Shown: positions 1 to 7,900 of the stretch, piece by piece
Numbering within the stretch: position 1 is the first letter of the stretch
Layout: each line of letters starts with the position of its first letter
From: Bifidobacterium moukalabense DSM 27321
GTDB taxonomy: Bacteria > Actinomycetota > Actinomycetes > Actinomycetales > Bifidobacteriaceae
Reading direction: 5' to 3'
Length of the DNA: 64,000 bases
Assembly: GCF_000522505.1 (NCBI RefSeq)
Contig: NZ_AZMV01000007.1
Location: 434,001-498,000 of the forward strand
Program-made: the position numbers and the translations under genes
The notes under the pieces: generated by a model
Told to the model about the DNA's origin: nothing
Seen by the model: the letters and a program-made list of their open reading frames with translations, nothing else
The model's database searches: none

Positions 1-2
1 CT

Positions 3-299
3 CCGGAAGAGATCGTTCCGGCCCGCGTGTTCACCGGCAACCGCCCGACCACCTCCATCTTCGGTGTGGCTCTGACCCCGTTCGCGGTCGGCGAGCTGAT
101 CGCCCTGTACGAGCACATCACCTTCGTCGAAGGCACCGTGTGGGGTCTGGACTCCTACGATCAGTGGGGCGTCGAGCTGGGCAAGCAGCTTGCCAAGCAG
201 ATCACCCCGGCCATCTCCCAGGATGACGAGGCGCTGGCCGCCCAGGACGCCTCCACCCAGTCCCTGATCAAGTTCTACCGCGCCAACCGCGAGTTCTGA
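3..299 (+). CDS. pgi: Glucose-6-phosphate isomerase, C-terminal part (5' truncated by window edge)
   Basis: The reading frame is already open at base 3 and ends at a TGA at 297-299, giving 98 C-terminal residues. The stretch [13 protein letters not shown], the later [17 protein letters not shown] and the [14 protein letters not shown] block are the typical C-terminal signature of glucose-6-phosphate isomerase, which interconverts glucose-6-phosphate and fructose-6-phosphate in the cytoplasm. In bifidobacteria this connects glucose to the fructose-6-phosphate phosphoketolase shunt. The N-terminal domain and most of the active site lie outside the window. A strong intrinsic terminator follows immediately, so this is the last gene of its transcript. 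Confidence 0.95.
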   Translation, partial: PEEIVPARVFTGNRPTTSIFGVALTPFAVGELIALYEHITFVEGTVWGLDSYDQWGVELGKQLAKQITPAISQDDEALAAQDASTQSLIKFYRANREF

Positions 300-311
300 T
301 CCCGGTTCTCG

Positions 312-350
312 AATACCTCATCCGTGTCTTGCGGATGAGGTATTTTTGTT
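312..350 (+). terminator. Intrinsic terminator after pgi
   Basis: A 13-bp perfect stem (312-324 with 332-344), a 7-base loop and a T-rich tail (343-350) start 13 bases after the pgi stop codon. This is a standard rho-independent terminator. Confidence 0.9.
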
Positions 351-559
351 AATTGCTGTGCCGGAAGGCGGGACGCCGCATAATCCCGCTTTTCCTTGGG
401 TCTAGCCGGAACAATCGCAAGATTGCATCTTTCCGGCGGATTGGCAATCCTCCGCAGGCAGACCTGCGGAGAACATGACAGGCCGATGTGGCGGTCGCAA
501 GAGCGTCACGAAGGCCCTTACCTGTGCGCTGATATGCGGCGGCGACTCGAGGAAACACA
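351..559 (+). other. Leader/promoter region of rplS with a 9-bp hairpin
   Basis: This 209-base gap lies between the pgi terminator and rplS. It contains a -10-like CATAAT at 379-384 without a convincing -35, and a perfect 9-bp hairpin with a 4-base loop at 450-471 that lacks a T-run. L19 genes of other bacteria have autoregulatory leader RNAs, so the hairpin may be part of a ribosomal protein leader, but it was not matched to a known family. The 5-base GAGGA element just upstream of ATG 560 is the likely ribosome binding site. Confidence 0.35.
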
Positions 560-925
560 ATGGTTAACGCTATTGAGGCATTTGACGCCAAGCACATGAA
601 GCCGGCAGAGGAGATTCCGGCTTTCCGCCCGGGTGACACCGTTGAGGTCAACGTGAGGATCAAGGAAGGCAACAACTCCCGTATCCAGGCGTTCACCGGC
701 GTGGTGATCGCACGTCAGGGTGGCGGCGTCCGTGAAACCTTCGTGGTCCGCAAGATCAGCTTCGGCACCGGCGTTGAGCGTCGCTTCCCGCTGCATTCCC
801 CGGCCATCGACTCCATCAAGCTGGTCCGCAAGGGCCGTGTGCGTCGCGCCAAGCTGTACTACCTGCGCAAGCTGCGCGGCAAGGCCGCTCGTATCGTCGA
901 GCGTCGCGACAACTCCGCCAAGTGA
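560..925 (+). CDS. rplS: 50S ribosomal protein L19
   Basis: This 121-residue protein is full length for L19. It contains the conserved [13 protein letters not shown] start of the fold, the [21 protein letters not shown] core and the basic [19 protein letters not shown]-terminus. L19 sits at the interface of the two ribosomal subunits. The start at 560 is supported by GAGGA about 8 bases upstream. It appears to be transcribed alone, with a hairpin after the stop codon. In many bacteria rplS follows rimM and trmD, but here it stands beside lepB and rnhB, an arrangement common in actinobacteria. Confidence 0.97.
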   Translation: MVNAIEAFDAKHMKPAEEIPAFRPGDTVEVNVRIKEGNNSRIQAFTGVVIARQGGGVRETFVVRKISFGTGVERRFPLHSPAIDSIKLVRKGRVRRAKLYYLRKLRGKAARIVERRDNSAK

Positions 926-949
926 GCGTGATGCGCGAATAAAGCGCGA

Positions 950-985
950 AATCGGCCCGGCAGCCGCATGGTTGTCGGGCCGATT
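950..985 (+). terminator. Probable terminator hairpin after rplS
   Basis: A 10-bp perfect GC-rich stem (950-959 with 976-985) with a 16-base loop lies 25 bases after the rplS stop. Only a weak T-rich tail follows, so its termination strength is uncertain. Confidence 0.5.
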
Positions 986-1068
986 CCTATATTCTCCTGT
1001 ACTCTCCTATGTTCGACCGCTATGATGAAGGCCATTGCGTTCGTGATGCGACAATCGAAGGACCCAAC

Positions 1069-1713
1069 ATGCGACATGCCGAGAATAGAGATGCCGATAA
1101 TGGCTTCAACTGGCGCGATACCCTGATATGGTGCGGGATACCGGTCGCCATCGTGCTGCTGGTCCGTATGTTCCTCATCGGTTTCTACGTGATTCCCTCC
1201 GGTTCCATGATGGACACCATTGAACCGGGCGATCGTGTGATCACCTCCAAACTCACCCCGAAGGTGTTCCCATTGCAGCGCGGTGACATAGTGGTGTTCA
1301 AGGACCCCGACCACTGGTTGCAGGAGGAGAACAGCGGGCATCTCGGTGGCGACTACCTCATCAAACGCCTTATCGGGCTGCCGGGGGACACCGTGGCCTG
1401 CGAGGGGCCGGGCAAGCCCATCACCATCAACGGCGTGGCCATTGACGAATCCTCGTATATTCGTCCTGGTGTGGATCCGAGCTCGTTCGCATTCAAGGTG
1501 AAGGTGACGGCCGGCCATATATTCGTACTGGGTGACAATCGCGCGAATTCCGCCGATTCACGCTATCATCAGGACGACTCCTCGCATGGTCTGGTGCCGA
1601 TCAGCGACGTAGTGGGCGTCGGTTTGGCGACCTATTGGCCGTTGAACCGTATCGGCCTGCTGAGCGCGCATCATGACGTATTCAAGGACGTGCCGGAAGG
1701 GTCGACTGACTGA
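1069..1713 (+). CDS. lepB: Signal peptidase I (type I leader peptidase)
   Basis: Type I signal peptidase cleaves signal peptides from exported proteins on the outer face of the membrane. The 214-residue protein has one N-terminal membrane segment (about residues 18-40), followed directly by the PSGSMMDT box with nucleophile Ser46. The general-base Lys99 lies in DYLIKRLIGLPGD, and GHIFVLGDNRANSADSR is the conserved box E. The frame stays open up to 1009, but ATG 1069 is preferred because GAAGGA lies 6 bases upstream and the protein then starts close to the membrane anchor. The stop codon overlaps the rnhB start by one base (TGATG), so the two genes are probably co-translated. Confidence 0.94.
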   Translation: MRHAENRDADNGFNWRDTLIWCGIPVAIVLLVRMFLIGFYVIPSGSMMDTIEPGDRVITSKLTPKVFPLQRGDIVVFKDPDHWLQEENSGHLGGDYLIKRLIGLPGDTVACEGPGKPITINGVAIDESSYIRPGVDPSSFAFKVKVTAGHIFVLGDNRANSADSRYHQDDSSHGLVPISDVVGVGLATYWPLNRIGLLSAHHDVFKDVPEGSTD

Positions 1714-2429
1714 TGACGGTTTCCGTGACGCCTACGCTGCAGCTGGAAAGTGAGATTGCGGCGCAAGGCTACGATGTGATCGTCGGCTTCGACGAGGTCG
1801 GACGTGGCTCGTTGGCGGGGCCGGTCATGGTCGGCGCCGCGGCGATTCGAGCGGCCGATCTGGCCGGTCCGGATGCCCTGCACGTGCCGGAGGGCGTGGC
1901 CGACTCCAAGATGCTGACGGAACATCGCCGCGAAGCCATCTTCGAATCCTTGAAATCATGGAGCGCCTCCTGGGCCGTCGGGGCGGCCAGCAATGCGGAA
2001 ATCGACGAATGGGGCATCTCATATGCATTGGGCGTGGCGGCATTGCGTGCGCTGGACGAAGTGGAACGTACGCTGGGAATCGCCGGTCAGCCGGTGAAAG
2101 TGGGCGCCATTCTTGACGGGCCGAACGACTACATCACCAAGGCCTTGGGCACCTTCGATGCCCCCGACGTGCCGGTCCCCGCGAAAGTCACCACCAAAGT
2201 GAAGGGCGACCGCTATTGCGCGACCGTGGCCACGGCCGCCGTGATCGCCAAGGTCACGCGGGACAGGCTCATGATCGAACTGGGGGAGCGCCCTGAATAC
2301 GCGGTCTACGAATGGCAGCGCAACAAGGGTTACGGTTCCGCCGCGCATCGTGAGGCCATTGCCGTACATGGGCCGAGCGACCTGCATCGGCTTTCCTGGC
2401 ATTTGGGGGTCTCCGCCCGGGGCCAATGA
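1713..2429 (+). CDS. rnhB: Ribonuclease HII
   Basis: RNase HII cuts RNA in RNA:DNA hybrids and removes single ribonucleotides from DNA. The 238-residue protein carries the family motif GFDEVGRGSLAGPV with metal-binding Asp27 and Glu28, a LDGPND motif, and the later YCATVATAAVIAKVTRDR helix and NKGYGSAAHREA block. Its length is normal. It starts inside the lepB stop codon and is therefore in the same operon. About 450 bases without a gene follow. Confidence 0.95.
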   Translation: MTVSVTPTLQLESEIAAQGYDVIVGFDEVGRGSLAGPVMVGAAAIRAADLAGPDALHVPEGVADSKMLTEHRREAIFESLKSWSASWAVGAASNAEIDEWGISYALGVAALRALDEVERTLGIAGQPVKVGAILDGPNDYITKALGTFDAPDVPVPAKVTTKVKGDRYCATVATAAVIAKVTRDRLMIELGERPEYAVYEWQRNKGYGSAAHREAIAVHGPSDLHRLSWHLGVSARGQ

Positions 2430-2517
2430 CGGCGTATCGGCCGTTCGGCCTGTCCATGTGAGCTTGTTCGCAGGGGCGGTTCCGTTGCTTTTATGGTTAT
2501 TTATGATTATGGGGCGC

Positions 2518-2555
2518 GCACGATCGTGCATTCCAAGGATTGTGGAGAATCGTGC
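2518..2555. promoter_or_regulatory. Inverted-repeat element 1 (GCACGAT-N24-ATCGTGC)
   Basis: GCACGAT at 2518-2524 and its reverse complement ATCGTGC at 2549-2555 are separated by exactly 24 bases. The left arm is also the centre of a perfect 12-bp palindrome GCACGATCGTGC (2518-2529). It is probably an operator for a dimeric regulator. The regulator is not encoded next to it. Confidence 0.55.
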
Positions 2556-2652
2556 GCAAACATACCGTCCAGCACAACACTTAAGGGGTATCATTTCCCT
2601 GATTCAGTGGTTAGAAGCGGCAATCATATGCCCCTTTTCCATGGATTGACAT

Positions 2653-2690
2653 GCACGATTCGTGAGCATGGCCGTTTCGCTAAATCGTGC
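2653..2690. promoter_or_regulatory. Inverted-repeat element 2 (GCACGAT-N24-ATCGTGC)
   Basis: This has the same 38-base geometry as element 1, starting 135 bases downstream: GCACGAT at 2653-2659, 24 bases, ATCGTGC at 2684-2690. The left arm sits in the odd palindrome CACGATTCGTG (2654-2664) and the right arm overlaps CGTGCACG (2686-2693). A TTGACA at 2646-2651 abuts it. Confidence 0.55.
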
Positions 2691-2878
2691 ACGTCTGCAC
2701 CACTCGCATCGACCGTACTGATGACGACGATATCGATGGCAACGACCGCGGCATGACGGCAAGAGGATGGCCGAGGTGCCGATCATGCATGCCCCTAATC
2801 CCTGCGGATGATGGCGGCCGGAAGATTCATCCCGCCGCCGGATAGCCGGAACGATGCGGTTTCCGTAGCGTAGGAGAC

Positions 2879-3685
2879 ATGGAAACAGCAATGAATCATG
2901 TCGTACTTCAGGCATCCGATCTGGTCATGGACTACGCGGTCCAACCAGGCGCGGCTCCCGCCATGCATATGCTGGCGCTCAATCACGTGAACTTCGCCAT
3001 CCAGGCCGGCGAAAGCATCGCGGTCATGGGCCCGTCCGGCTCCGGAAAGTCGACCCTGCTGCACGCACTGGCGGGCATCATCAAGCCGACCTCCGGAAGC
3101 GTGAGCTTCCGTGGCACCGATCTGGCACGACTGTCCGATGCGGACCGCACCAAGCTACGCCGCAACGTTTTCGGATTCGTGTTCCAGTCAGGCCAGTTGC
3201 TACCGGAATTACCGGCCGTCGAAAACATCGCCCTGCCGATGATGCTCGGCGGCGCACGATACCAGCAGGCCACCGATGCGGCCATGTTGTGGCTGGAACG
3301 CCTGGGATTGCGCCAACTCGCCGCCCAACGCCCCGGTGAGATGAGCGGCGGTCAGATGCAGCGCGTCTCCATCGCCCGCGCGCTCGCCGTGCAGCCGGCC
3401 GTCGTCTTCGCCGACGAACCGACCGGCGCGCTCGACCAGAACACCGGTCGCGACATCATGGGCATCCTCATGGACGCCTCCCGCGCCAACGGAGCGGCAG
3501 TGATCGTGGTGACACACGATCCGAACGTGGCCGGTTTCTGCGATCGCACGCTCATCATGCGCGACGGACGACTGTACGACAACGGGCAGGATATGCGGCA
3601 GGCGGCCCCGCGCATTCCCGACGTGCAATGGCCCCGACCGGTCGCAGGCACGTACGGCAATCCACCGCAGGGAGGCGCGCGATGA
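2879..3685 (+). CDS. ABC transporter ATP-binding protein, MacB/LolD-type
   Basis: This 268-residue nucleotide-binding protein has a Walker A motif GPSGSGKST (51-59), the signature MSGGQMQRVSIARAL (from Met155), Walker B VVFADEPTGALD (Asp179, Glu180) and an H-loop VVTHD. The VFQSGQLLPELPAVENIALPM segment and the GALD ending of Walker B place it in the MacB/LolD/FtsE group, which powers exporters with FtsX-like permeases. The permease gene follows with an ATGA overlap. The start is uncertain: ATG 2879 is only one base behind AGGAGA, and ATG 2891 is an alternative. Upstream lies the double inverted-repeat element, which suggests a repressible promoter. The substrate is unknown; peptide or drug efflux is typical of such pairs. 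Confidence 0.88.
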   Translation: METAMNHVVLQASDLVMDYAVQPGAAPAMHMLALNHVNFAIQAGESIAVMGPSGSGKSTLLHALAGIIKPTSGSVSFRGTDLARLSDADRTKLRRNVFGFVFQSGQLLPELPAVENIALPMMLGGARYQQATDAAMLWLERLGLRQLAAQRPGEMSGGQMQRVSIARALAVQPAVVFADEPTGALDQNTGRDIMGILMDASRANGAAVIVVTHDPNVAGFCDRTLIMRDGRLYDNGQDMRQAAPRIPDVQWPRPVAGTYGNPPQGGAR

Positions 3686-5190
3686 ACACGTTCTCACTCT
3701 GGCGGTTGTTCCATCGCCCCGGTATGCGCGGCACCGCCGGACACACCTCGATACTGGCAGTGGTCGCCTTCGCCGCCGCTACCACGATCTTCCTCACCGT
3801 GCTCGGTGGCGTACATGGCTTCATCTGGCGAGCCTCGGCCGACCACACCATCGGCTGCATGATCAATCCCGGCCCGGGCAGTTGCGCGCCCGGCACGTAT
3901 GAAGCCTGGTCGAAAGCCATGGAGGCGGGCAACAAACTCATGATGCACGGCAACGGCCATTGGACCGCCGAACAGTCCGCCGCCGTCATGAACACCTATG
4001 GCAATGGTTACGTACTGTTGGCCGGATTCGCCTGCATGCTGCTCATCGTACCGTTTGTGGCGCTCGCCGGCTCGGCCGCCCGTCTGGCCGCCTCCCGCAG
4101 GGACGCCCGTCTGGCCGCACTGCGTCTGGCCGGCGCCACCACCGCGCAGGTCACGAAGCTGACCGCGCTTGACGCGGCGGGCCAGGCCCTGCTCGGCGCG
4201 CTCATCGGCATTCTCGGTTATTTCGCAATGATGCCGCTGATCATGCTGTTCAACTTTCAGAACAGGCATTTCACCTTTGAGCAGCTGTGGGTCGGCTCGT
4301 TGACCCTGATCGCCGTGATCGCGGGCGTTACGGTATTGGCGCTGGCCTCATCCCTGATCACCCTGCGCCGTGTCACCATCACCCCGCTTGGCGTGATGCA
4401 GCGTGCTTCACAGCCGTTACCGACCAGGTGGCGTGTGTTGATCTTCGTGGTCGTCATGGCGGTCGCGTACCTGGTGCTGAGCAATCTGCAGTCGTTCGCC
4501 CGTTTCGGTGAGGGAACGGCCTACGCGGTGGTGTTCGGCTTCATCTTCCTATGCTTCGCCTTGGTGAATCTTGTGGGCACATGGGTGGTGACGTTCCGCG
4601 CCAAATCGCGTGCCCGTCGGCCGAAAGACGCAGCGACCATGATTGCCATGCGCCGTATTCTCGATAATCCCAAGCGCGCCTGGCGCAACGTGTCCGGTGT
4701 GGCGTTGGCGGTGTTCATCGCCGGCATCACCTCGGTGTGCGGCTTGGTCGCCAGCGGCATCGGCGGCAATGCCGACCCGCTCGACCCAAGCATGCTGTAC
4801 ATGCGTGACATCAGCACCGGCGGATTCCTGACGCTCGCCTTCGCGGCCGTGCTCGCCGCCGTCAGTTCGGGAGTGATGCAGGCCGGCAGCGTCTACGATC
4901 AGGTCGGCGAATACCGCATGCTTGCCTTGGAGGGCACCGACGAGGCCACGCTCGATAAGGCGCGCATGATGGAGGTGATCACGCCGCTTAACACGGTAGT
5001 GGCCGTCTCCGGCGGGTGCTCGCTGCTGCTGTTGTTCCCGATCCTGGCGATGGCACTGTTCAGGCCGGCCACGCTGGTTACGTTGATCGCCGGAATCGCC
5101 TTGTGCTACGCCCTGATCGCCGTGGGCGCCATCGCCGCCAACCATGTGGCCCACACCCTCAACCTCGCCGACTATCGCGCCGACGATTGA
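3682..5190 (+). CDS. FtsX-like ABC transporter permease
   Basis: This 502-residue integral membrane protein is the partner of the preceding ATPase; its ATG overlaps the ATPase stop (ATGA), with GGAGG 6 bases upstream. It has an N-terminal membrane segment (AVVAFAAATTIFLTVLGG), an extracytoplasmic stretch, then FtsX-type transmembrane blocks including YVLLAGFACMLLIVPFVALAG, followed by the SAARLAASRRDARLAALRLAGAT motif typical of MacB/FtsX permeases. A second set of membrane segments occurs in the C-terminal half, so the FtsX unit is duplicated in one chain as in other actinobacterial exporters. Substrate unknown. The frame is open from 3628, but the internal ATG is favoured by the overlap and ribosome site. 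Confidence 0.85.
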   Translation: MNTFSLWRLFHRPGMRGTAGHTSILAVVAFAAATTIFLTVLGGVHGFIWRASADHTIGCMINPGPGSCAPGTYEAWSKAMEAGNKLMMHGNGHWTAEQSAAVMNTYGNGYVLLAGFACMLLIVPFVALAGSAARLAASRRDARLAALRLAGATTAQVTKLTALDAAGQALLGALIGILGYFAMMPLIMLFNFQNRHFTFEQLWVGSLTLIAVIAGVTVLALASSLITLRRVTITPLGVMQRASQPLPTRWRVLIFVVVMAVAYLVLSNLQSFARFGEGTAYAVVFGFIFLCFALVNLVGTWVVTFRAKSRARRPKDAATMIAMRRILDNPKRAWRNVSGVALAVFIAGITSVCGLVASGIGGNADPLDPSMLYMRDISTGGFLTLAFAAVLAAVSSGVMQAGSVYDQVGEYRMLALEGTDEATLDKARMMEVITPLNTVVAVSGGCSLLLLFPILAMALFRPATLVTLIAGIALCYALIAVGAIAANHVAHTLNLADYRADD

Positions 5191-5241
5191 GTACGGCCTG
5201 ACGTGGCGGCATGCGCATCTCCCGTCTTTCGCCCATAGCGA

Positions 5242-6186
5242 TCAGCTGAGCAGGGCGGCGATGATCGCGATGAAAATCGGCGAGGTGAGCGTCGAGAAAA
5301 GAATGCCGTCGCGTGCGAAGGAAAGGCCCACGTTGTAGCGCGCCGCATAGTTGTAGACGTTCTGGCCGGTCGGCAGTGCGGCGAGCACCACGCAGGCATA
5401 CAGCGTGGGACCGCGGAATCCCATCACAAAGTAGCTCAGCAGGAATGCGATGCCCGGCATCACGACGTTCTTCAGCACCGCCACCGTGAACGTCGCGGGA
5501 ATGTCCGCCTTCTCCTGCAATGGCTTCGTGCCATGCAGCGACATGCCGAACGCCATCAGAATCATCGGCACCGCGGAATTGCCGATCATGTTGATTGGGT
5601 CGAAAATGCAGCCGGGCACTATGAAATGGCCGACTTTCGCGGAAATCGCGGAGACGGCGATACCCAGCAGCGAACCGATGAGCAGCGGCTGGTGCAGCGG
5701 CTGCCTGAGAATCTCCCTGGCGGAGACCTTGCCTTTCGTGGTCACGTCGAGCACGGTCAGGCCGACCGGCGTGAACACGGCCTGCTGCATGACCAGGATC
5801 GGCGCCACAAGCGCCGGATTGCCGAGGATGTAGGTGGCGATCGGCAGGCCGATGTTGTTCGAGTTGAGGTACAGCGAGTTCAGTGCGCCGATGGTCGCGT
5901 CCGCCGGCTTCATATGGAAGAACAGGCGGTTGAGAATCAGGAAGACGGCCCCGACGAGCATGGCGGAAAAGAACGCGACGATGATGGAGGAGTGGAAGAT
6001 CTCGAAGATCTTTTCCTTCGAGAGGATCGCGAACATCAGGCACGGGCTGGACACGAAGAAGCTGAAGCGGTTGAGCACCATCTGCGCGGTCGGCCCGCCG
6101 ATGCGCAACCGTGCGGCCACGTAGCCGGTGCTGATGACGATGCCGATGACGCAAAAGCCTTCCATCGCGCTTAACAGACCCGGCAT
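5242..6186 (-). CDS. AEC-family (auxin efflux carrier-like) transporter
   Basis: The 314-residue protein is a 10-helix transporter of the AEC/malate permease family. It has evenly spaced hydrophobic segments, and the NSNNIGLPIATYILGN segment and the C-terminal LAALPTGQNVYNYAARYNVG are conserved features of the family. Such proteins export or import organic anions or amino acid derivatives; the substrate here is not predictable. The frame is open far upstream, but ATG 6186 is preferred because GGAAAGGA lies 5 bases ahead and the first membrane helix then begins near residue 9. It is divergent from dapE and convergent with the ABC permease. Confidence 0.85.
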   Translation of the reverse strand: MPGLLSAMEGFCVIGIVISTGYVAARLRIGGPTAQMVLNRFSFFVSSPCLMFAILSKEKIFEIFHSSIIVAFFSAMLVGAVFLILNRLFFHMKPADATIGALNSLYLNSNNIGLPIATYILGNPALVAPILVMQQAVFTPVGLTVLDVTTKGKVSAREILRQPLHQPLLIGSLLGIAVSAISAKVGHFIVPGCIFDPINMIGNSAVPMILMAFGMSLHGTKPLQEKADIPATFTVAVLKNVVMPGIAFLLSYFVMGFRGPTLYACVVLAALPTGQNVYNYAARYNVGLSFARDGILFSTLTSPIFIAIIAALLS

Positions 6187-6323
6187 GCGCTCGTCCTTTC
6201 CTTGCTTCCCGTCTCGATCAGGCCGCCAATCGAGCCAACCATCAGTGTGGCACCATGCGGGTGCGATTCGCCGGTTCATCTCAAAAGCAGTGCTCCGATG
6301 CCGGTATATCGGCCGGTCTGTCG

Positions 6324-6329
6324 GATAAT
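6324..6329 (+). promoter_or_regulatory. -10-like hexamer for a probable leaderless dapE transcript
   Basis: GATAAT (5 of 6 matches to TATAAT) ends 7 bases before ATG 6337, so transcription would begin at or next to the start codon. No clear -35 is visible and the only SD-like bases are a weak GAG. Confidence 0.45.
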
Positions 6330-6336
6330 GAGACGC

Positions 6337-7533
6337 ATGAGTGAACTTGAAATCGGATTCGACCCTTCCGCCGGCAAGCAGGCCGCACTGAACGTGCTGA
6401 TGGAGCAGATCATGAACAGCTATTCGGTCAGCGATGACGAGGGTCCGTTGACCGATGCCGTCGAGAGGTTCCTGAAGCGGCAGCCGCACCTGACCGTGCG
6501 TCGTCATGGCGATACGCTGGTCGCCTCCACGTATTTCGGTCGTGCGCAGCGGGTGATTCTCGCCGGACATCTTGACACGGTGCCGGTAATCGACAATTTC
6601 CCGCCGAAATGGCTGGAACCGGGAGATCCGCTGATTCGCGAGGATGTGGCCGCCGGGCATGAGGGCGAGCGTGTGATCTGGGGCCGCGGCGCCACCGACA
6701 TGAAGGGTTCCGACGCGGTGATGCTATATCTGGCCGCCACGTTGACGGAAGCCGGATATGACCTGACGTACGTTTTCTATGACCATGAGGAGGTCGCTGC
6801 CGAAAAGAACGGACTGCGCAAAGTGGTCGAGGCGCATCCCGATTGGATCACCGGCGATTTCGCGATCATCGGCGAACCGACCGATTGCGGCATCGAAGGC
6901 GGTTGCAATGGCACCATGCGTTTCGACGTGATCACGCATGGCGTGGCCGCGCATTCGGCGCGCGCCTGGATGGGCGAGAACGCCATCCACAAGGCGGCTG
7001 AAATCCTGAACCGCCTGAACGCGTATGAGAATCGCGCCATCGAGGTGGACGGCCTGACCTACCAGGAAGGGCTGAACGCCACGCTGATCTCCGGTGGCAA
7101 GGGGACCAACGTGATTCCCGACGAATGCCGCGTGCATGTGAACTACCGGTTTGCGCCCGACAAGACCCTCGCCGAGGCGAAGGCGCTGATGATCGGTGCC
7201 GATGCGGGCGCCGAGCTCGGCAACGGCGAGCATATGGCCACCGGTGGCGTGTTCGCGGGCTTCGGCATTGAGATGAAGGACGAGTCGCCTTCGGCGAGAC
7301 CCGGGCTGAGCTCTCCGCTGGCCGCTTCGCTGGTGGGTCTTGTCAAGGAGCGCACCGGCCGTGACCCGCTCGCCAAACTCGGTTGGACGGATGTGGCACG
7401 CTTCGCCATCCTCGGCATTCCGGCGGTGAACCTCGGCGCCGGCAGCCCTCTGCTCGCCCACAAGCATGACGAGCAGCTGCCCGAATCCGATCTGACGCTT
7501 ATGGCCGACCTACTCGAAGACTGGCTGCGCTGA
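6337..7533 (+). CDS. dapE: Succinyl-diaminopimelate desuccinylase
   Basis: DapE hydrolyses N-succinyl-LL-diaminopimelate to LL-diaminopimelate and succinate in lysine and peptidoglycan synthesis. The 398-residue protein shows M20 metallopeptidase features: LAGHLDTVPV (first metal His), GRGATDMKGSDAVML (bridging Asp), FYDHEEVAAEKNGL (catalytic Glu pair), GEPTDCGIEGGCNGTMRFDV, and the C-terminal AGSPLLAHKHDEQ metal His. The actinobacterial DapE has the same layout. ATG 6337 is chosen over upstream frames, and a -10-like GATAAT 7 bases before it suggests a leaderless mRNA. It is divergent from the AEC transporter. Confidence 0.93.
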   Translation: MSELEIGFDPSAGKQAALNVLMEQIMNSYSVSDDEGPLTDAVERFLKRQPHLTVRRHGDTLVASTYFGRAQRVILAGHLDTVPVIDNFPPKWLEPGDPLIREDVAAGHEGERVIWGRGATDMKGSDAVMLYLAATLTEAGYDLTYVFYDHEEVAAEKNGLRKVVEAHPDWITGDFAIIGEPTDCGIEGGCNGTMRFDVITHGVAAHSARAWMGENAIHKAAEILNRLNAYENRAIEVDGLTYQEGLNATLISGGKGTNVIPDECRVHVNYRFAPDKTLAEAKALMIGADAGAELGNGEHMATGGVFAGFGIEMKDESPSARPGLSSPLAASLVGLVKERTGRDPLAKLGWTDVARFAILGIPAVNLGAGSPLLAHKHDEQLPESDLTLMADLLEDWLR

Positions 7534-7900
7534 CCACGTGCGCGTTCCGCCCGGCGGAGGGGACGCGCACGCAATCCGGCGGGGCCCCGTACCGGTTCCA
7601 TCGCCGGAGGGAGGGTGAATGTGGAAAACTTCCCGTTATGTCACGTCCCGTTGTTTTTTGTGTCATACTTATAGACGGTGGTTCTGCAAGCCACCGAAGC
7701 ATCCGATGGCGTTGATCCCCTCGCGTGAGATTCCTTTTTCGTCCGCGAGCGCCGGTGTCCGCCGTCGCATGATGAAGACTTTTGACGGAAGTTGCTTCCT
7801 ACGGGCGCCAAGATGCGCGGTCACGGTGAGAGCGTGACGTGAGAACCGTATGAGGCCGTGTAAGCAGGCGATGCGATTGCAGCGTGTCGCAAGGAGCATA
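7534..7900 (+). other. Gap between dapE and rne; probable structured rne leader
   Basis: This 367-base gap has no credible gene. After dapE there is a 9-bp hairpin without T-run (7537-7545 with 7563-7571), a possible terminator. Further on are small hairpins at 7676-7696 and 7787-7799. A run of T with CATACT at 7664-7669 may hold the rne promoter, but I could not find a matching -35. RNase E messages in enterobacteria have long autoregulatory leaders; whether this one does is inference. Confidence 0.4.

Larger units (their letters stand above)
2430..2878 (+). other. Non-coding gap with two long inverted-repeat elements, upstream of the ABC exporter
   Basis: No open frame here looks like a real gene: the short frames differ in composition from their neighbours and lack ribosome sites. 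The gap contains five copies of GCACGAT/ATCGTGC between 2518 and 2690, arranged as two elements of identical geometry (listed separately). A TTGACA hexamer lies at 2646-2651, directly beside the second element, but no fitting -10 follows. The last 100 bases, up to the ABC gene start, show nothing further that I could recognise. Confidence 0.7.

Noticed and set aside
2646..2651. TTGACA as a -35 for the ABC exporter
   Set aside because: No acceptable -10 lies 15-19 bases downstream, so it was not called a promoter.
2350..2915. Short open frames in the gap before the ABC exporter
   Set aside because: No ribosome site, no conserved motif, and composition unlike neighbours; the region is better explained as regulatory DNA.
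5159..6154. 331-codon minus-strand frame overlapping the AEC transporter
   Set aside because: Out of frame with the hydrophobic segments of the transporter; Arg/His-rich composition typical of a shifted frame.
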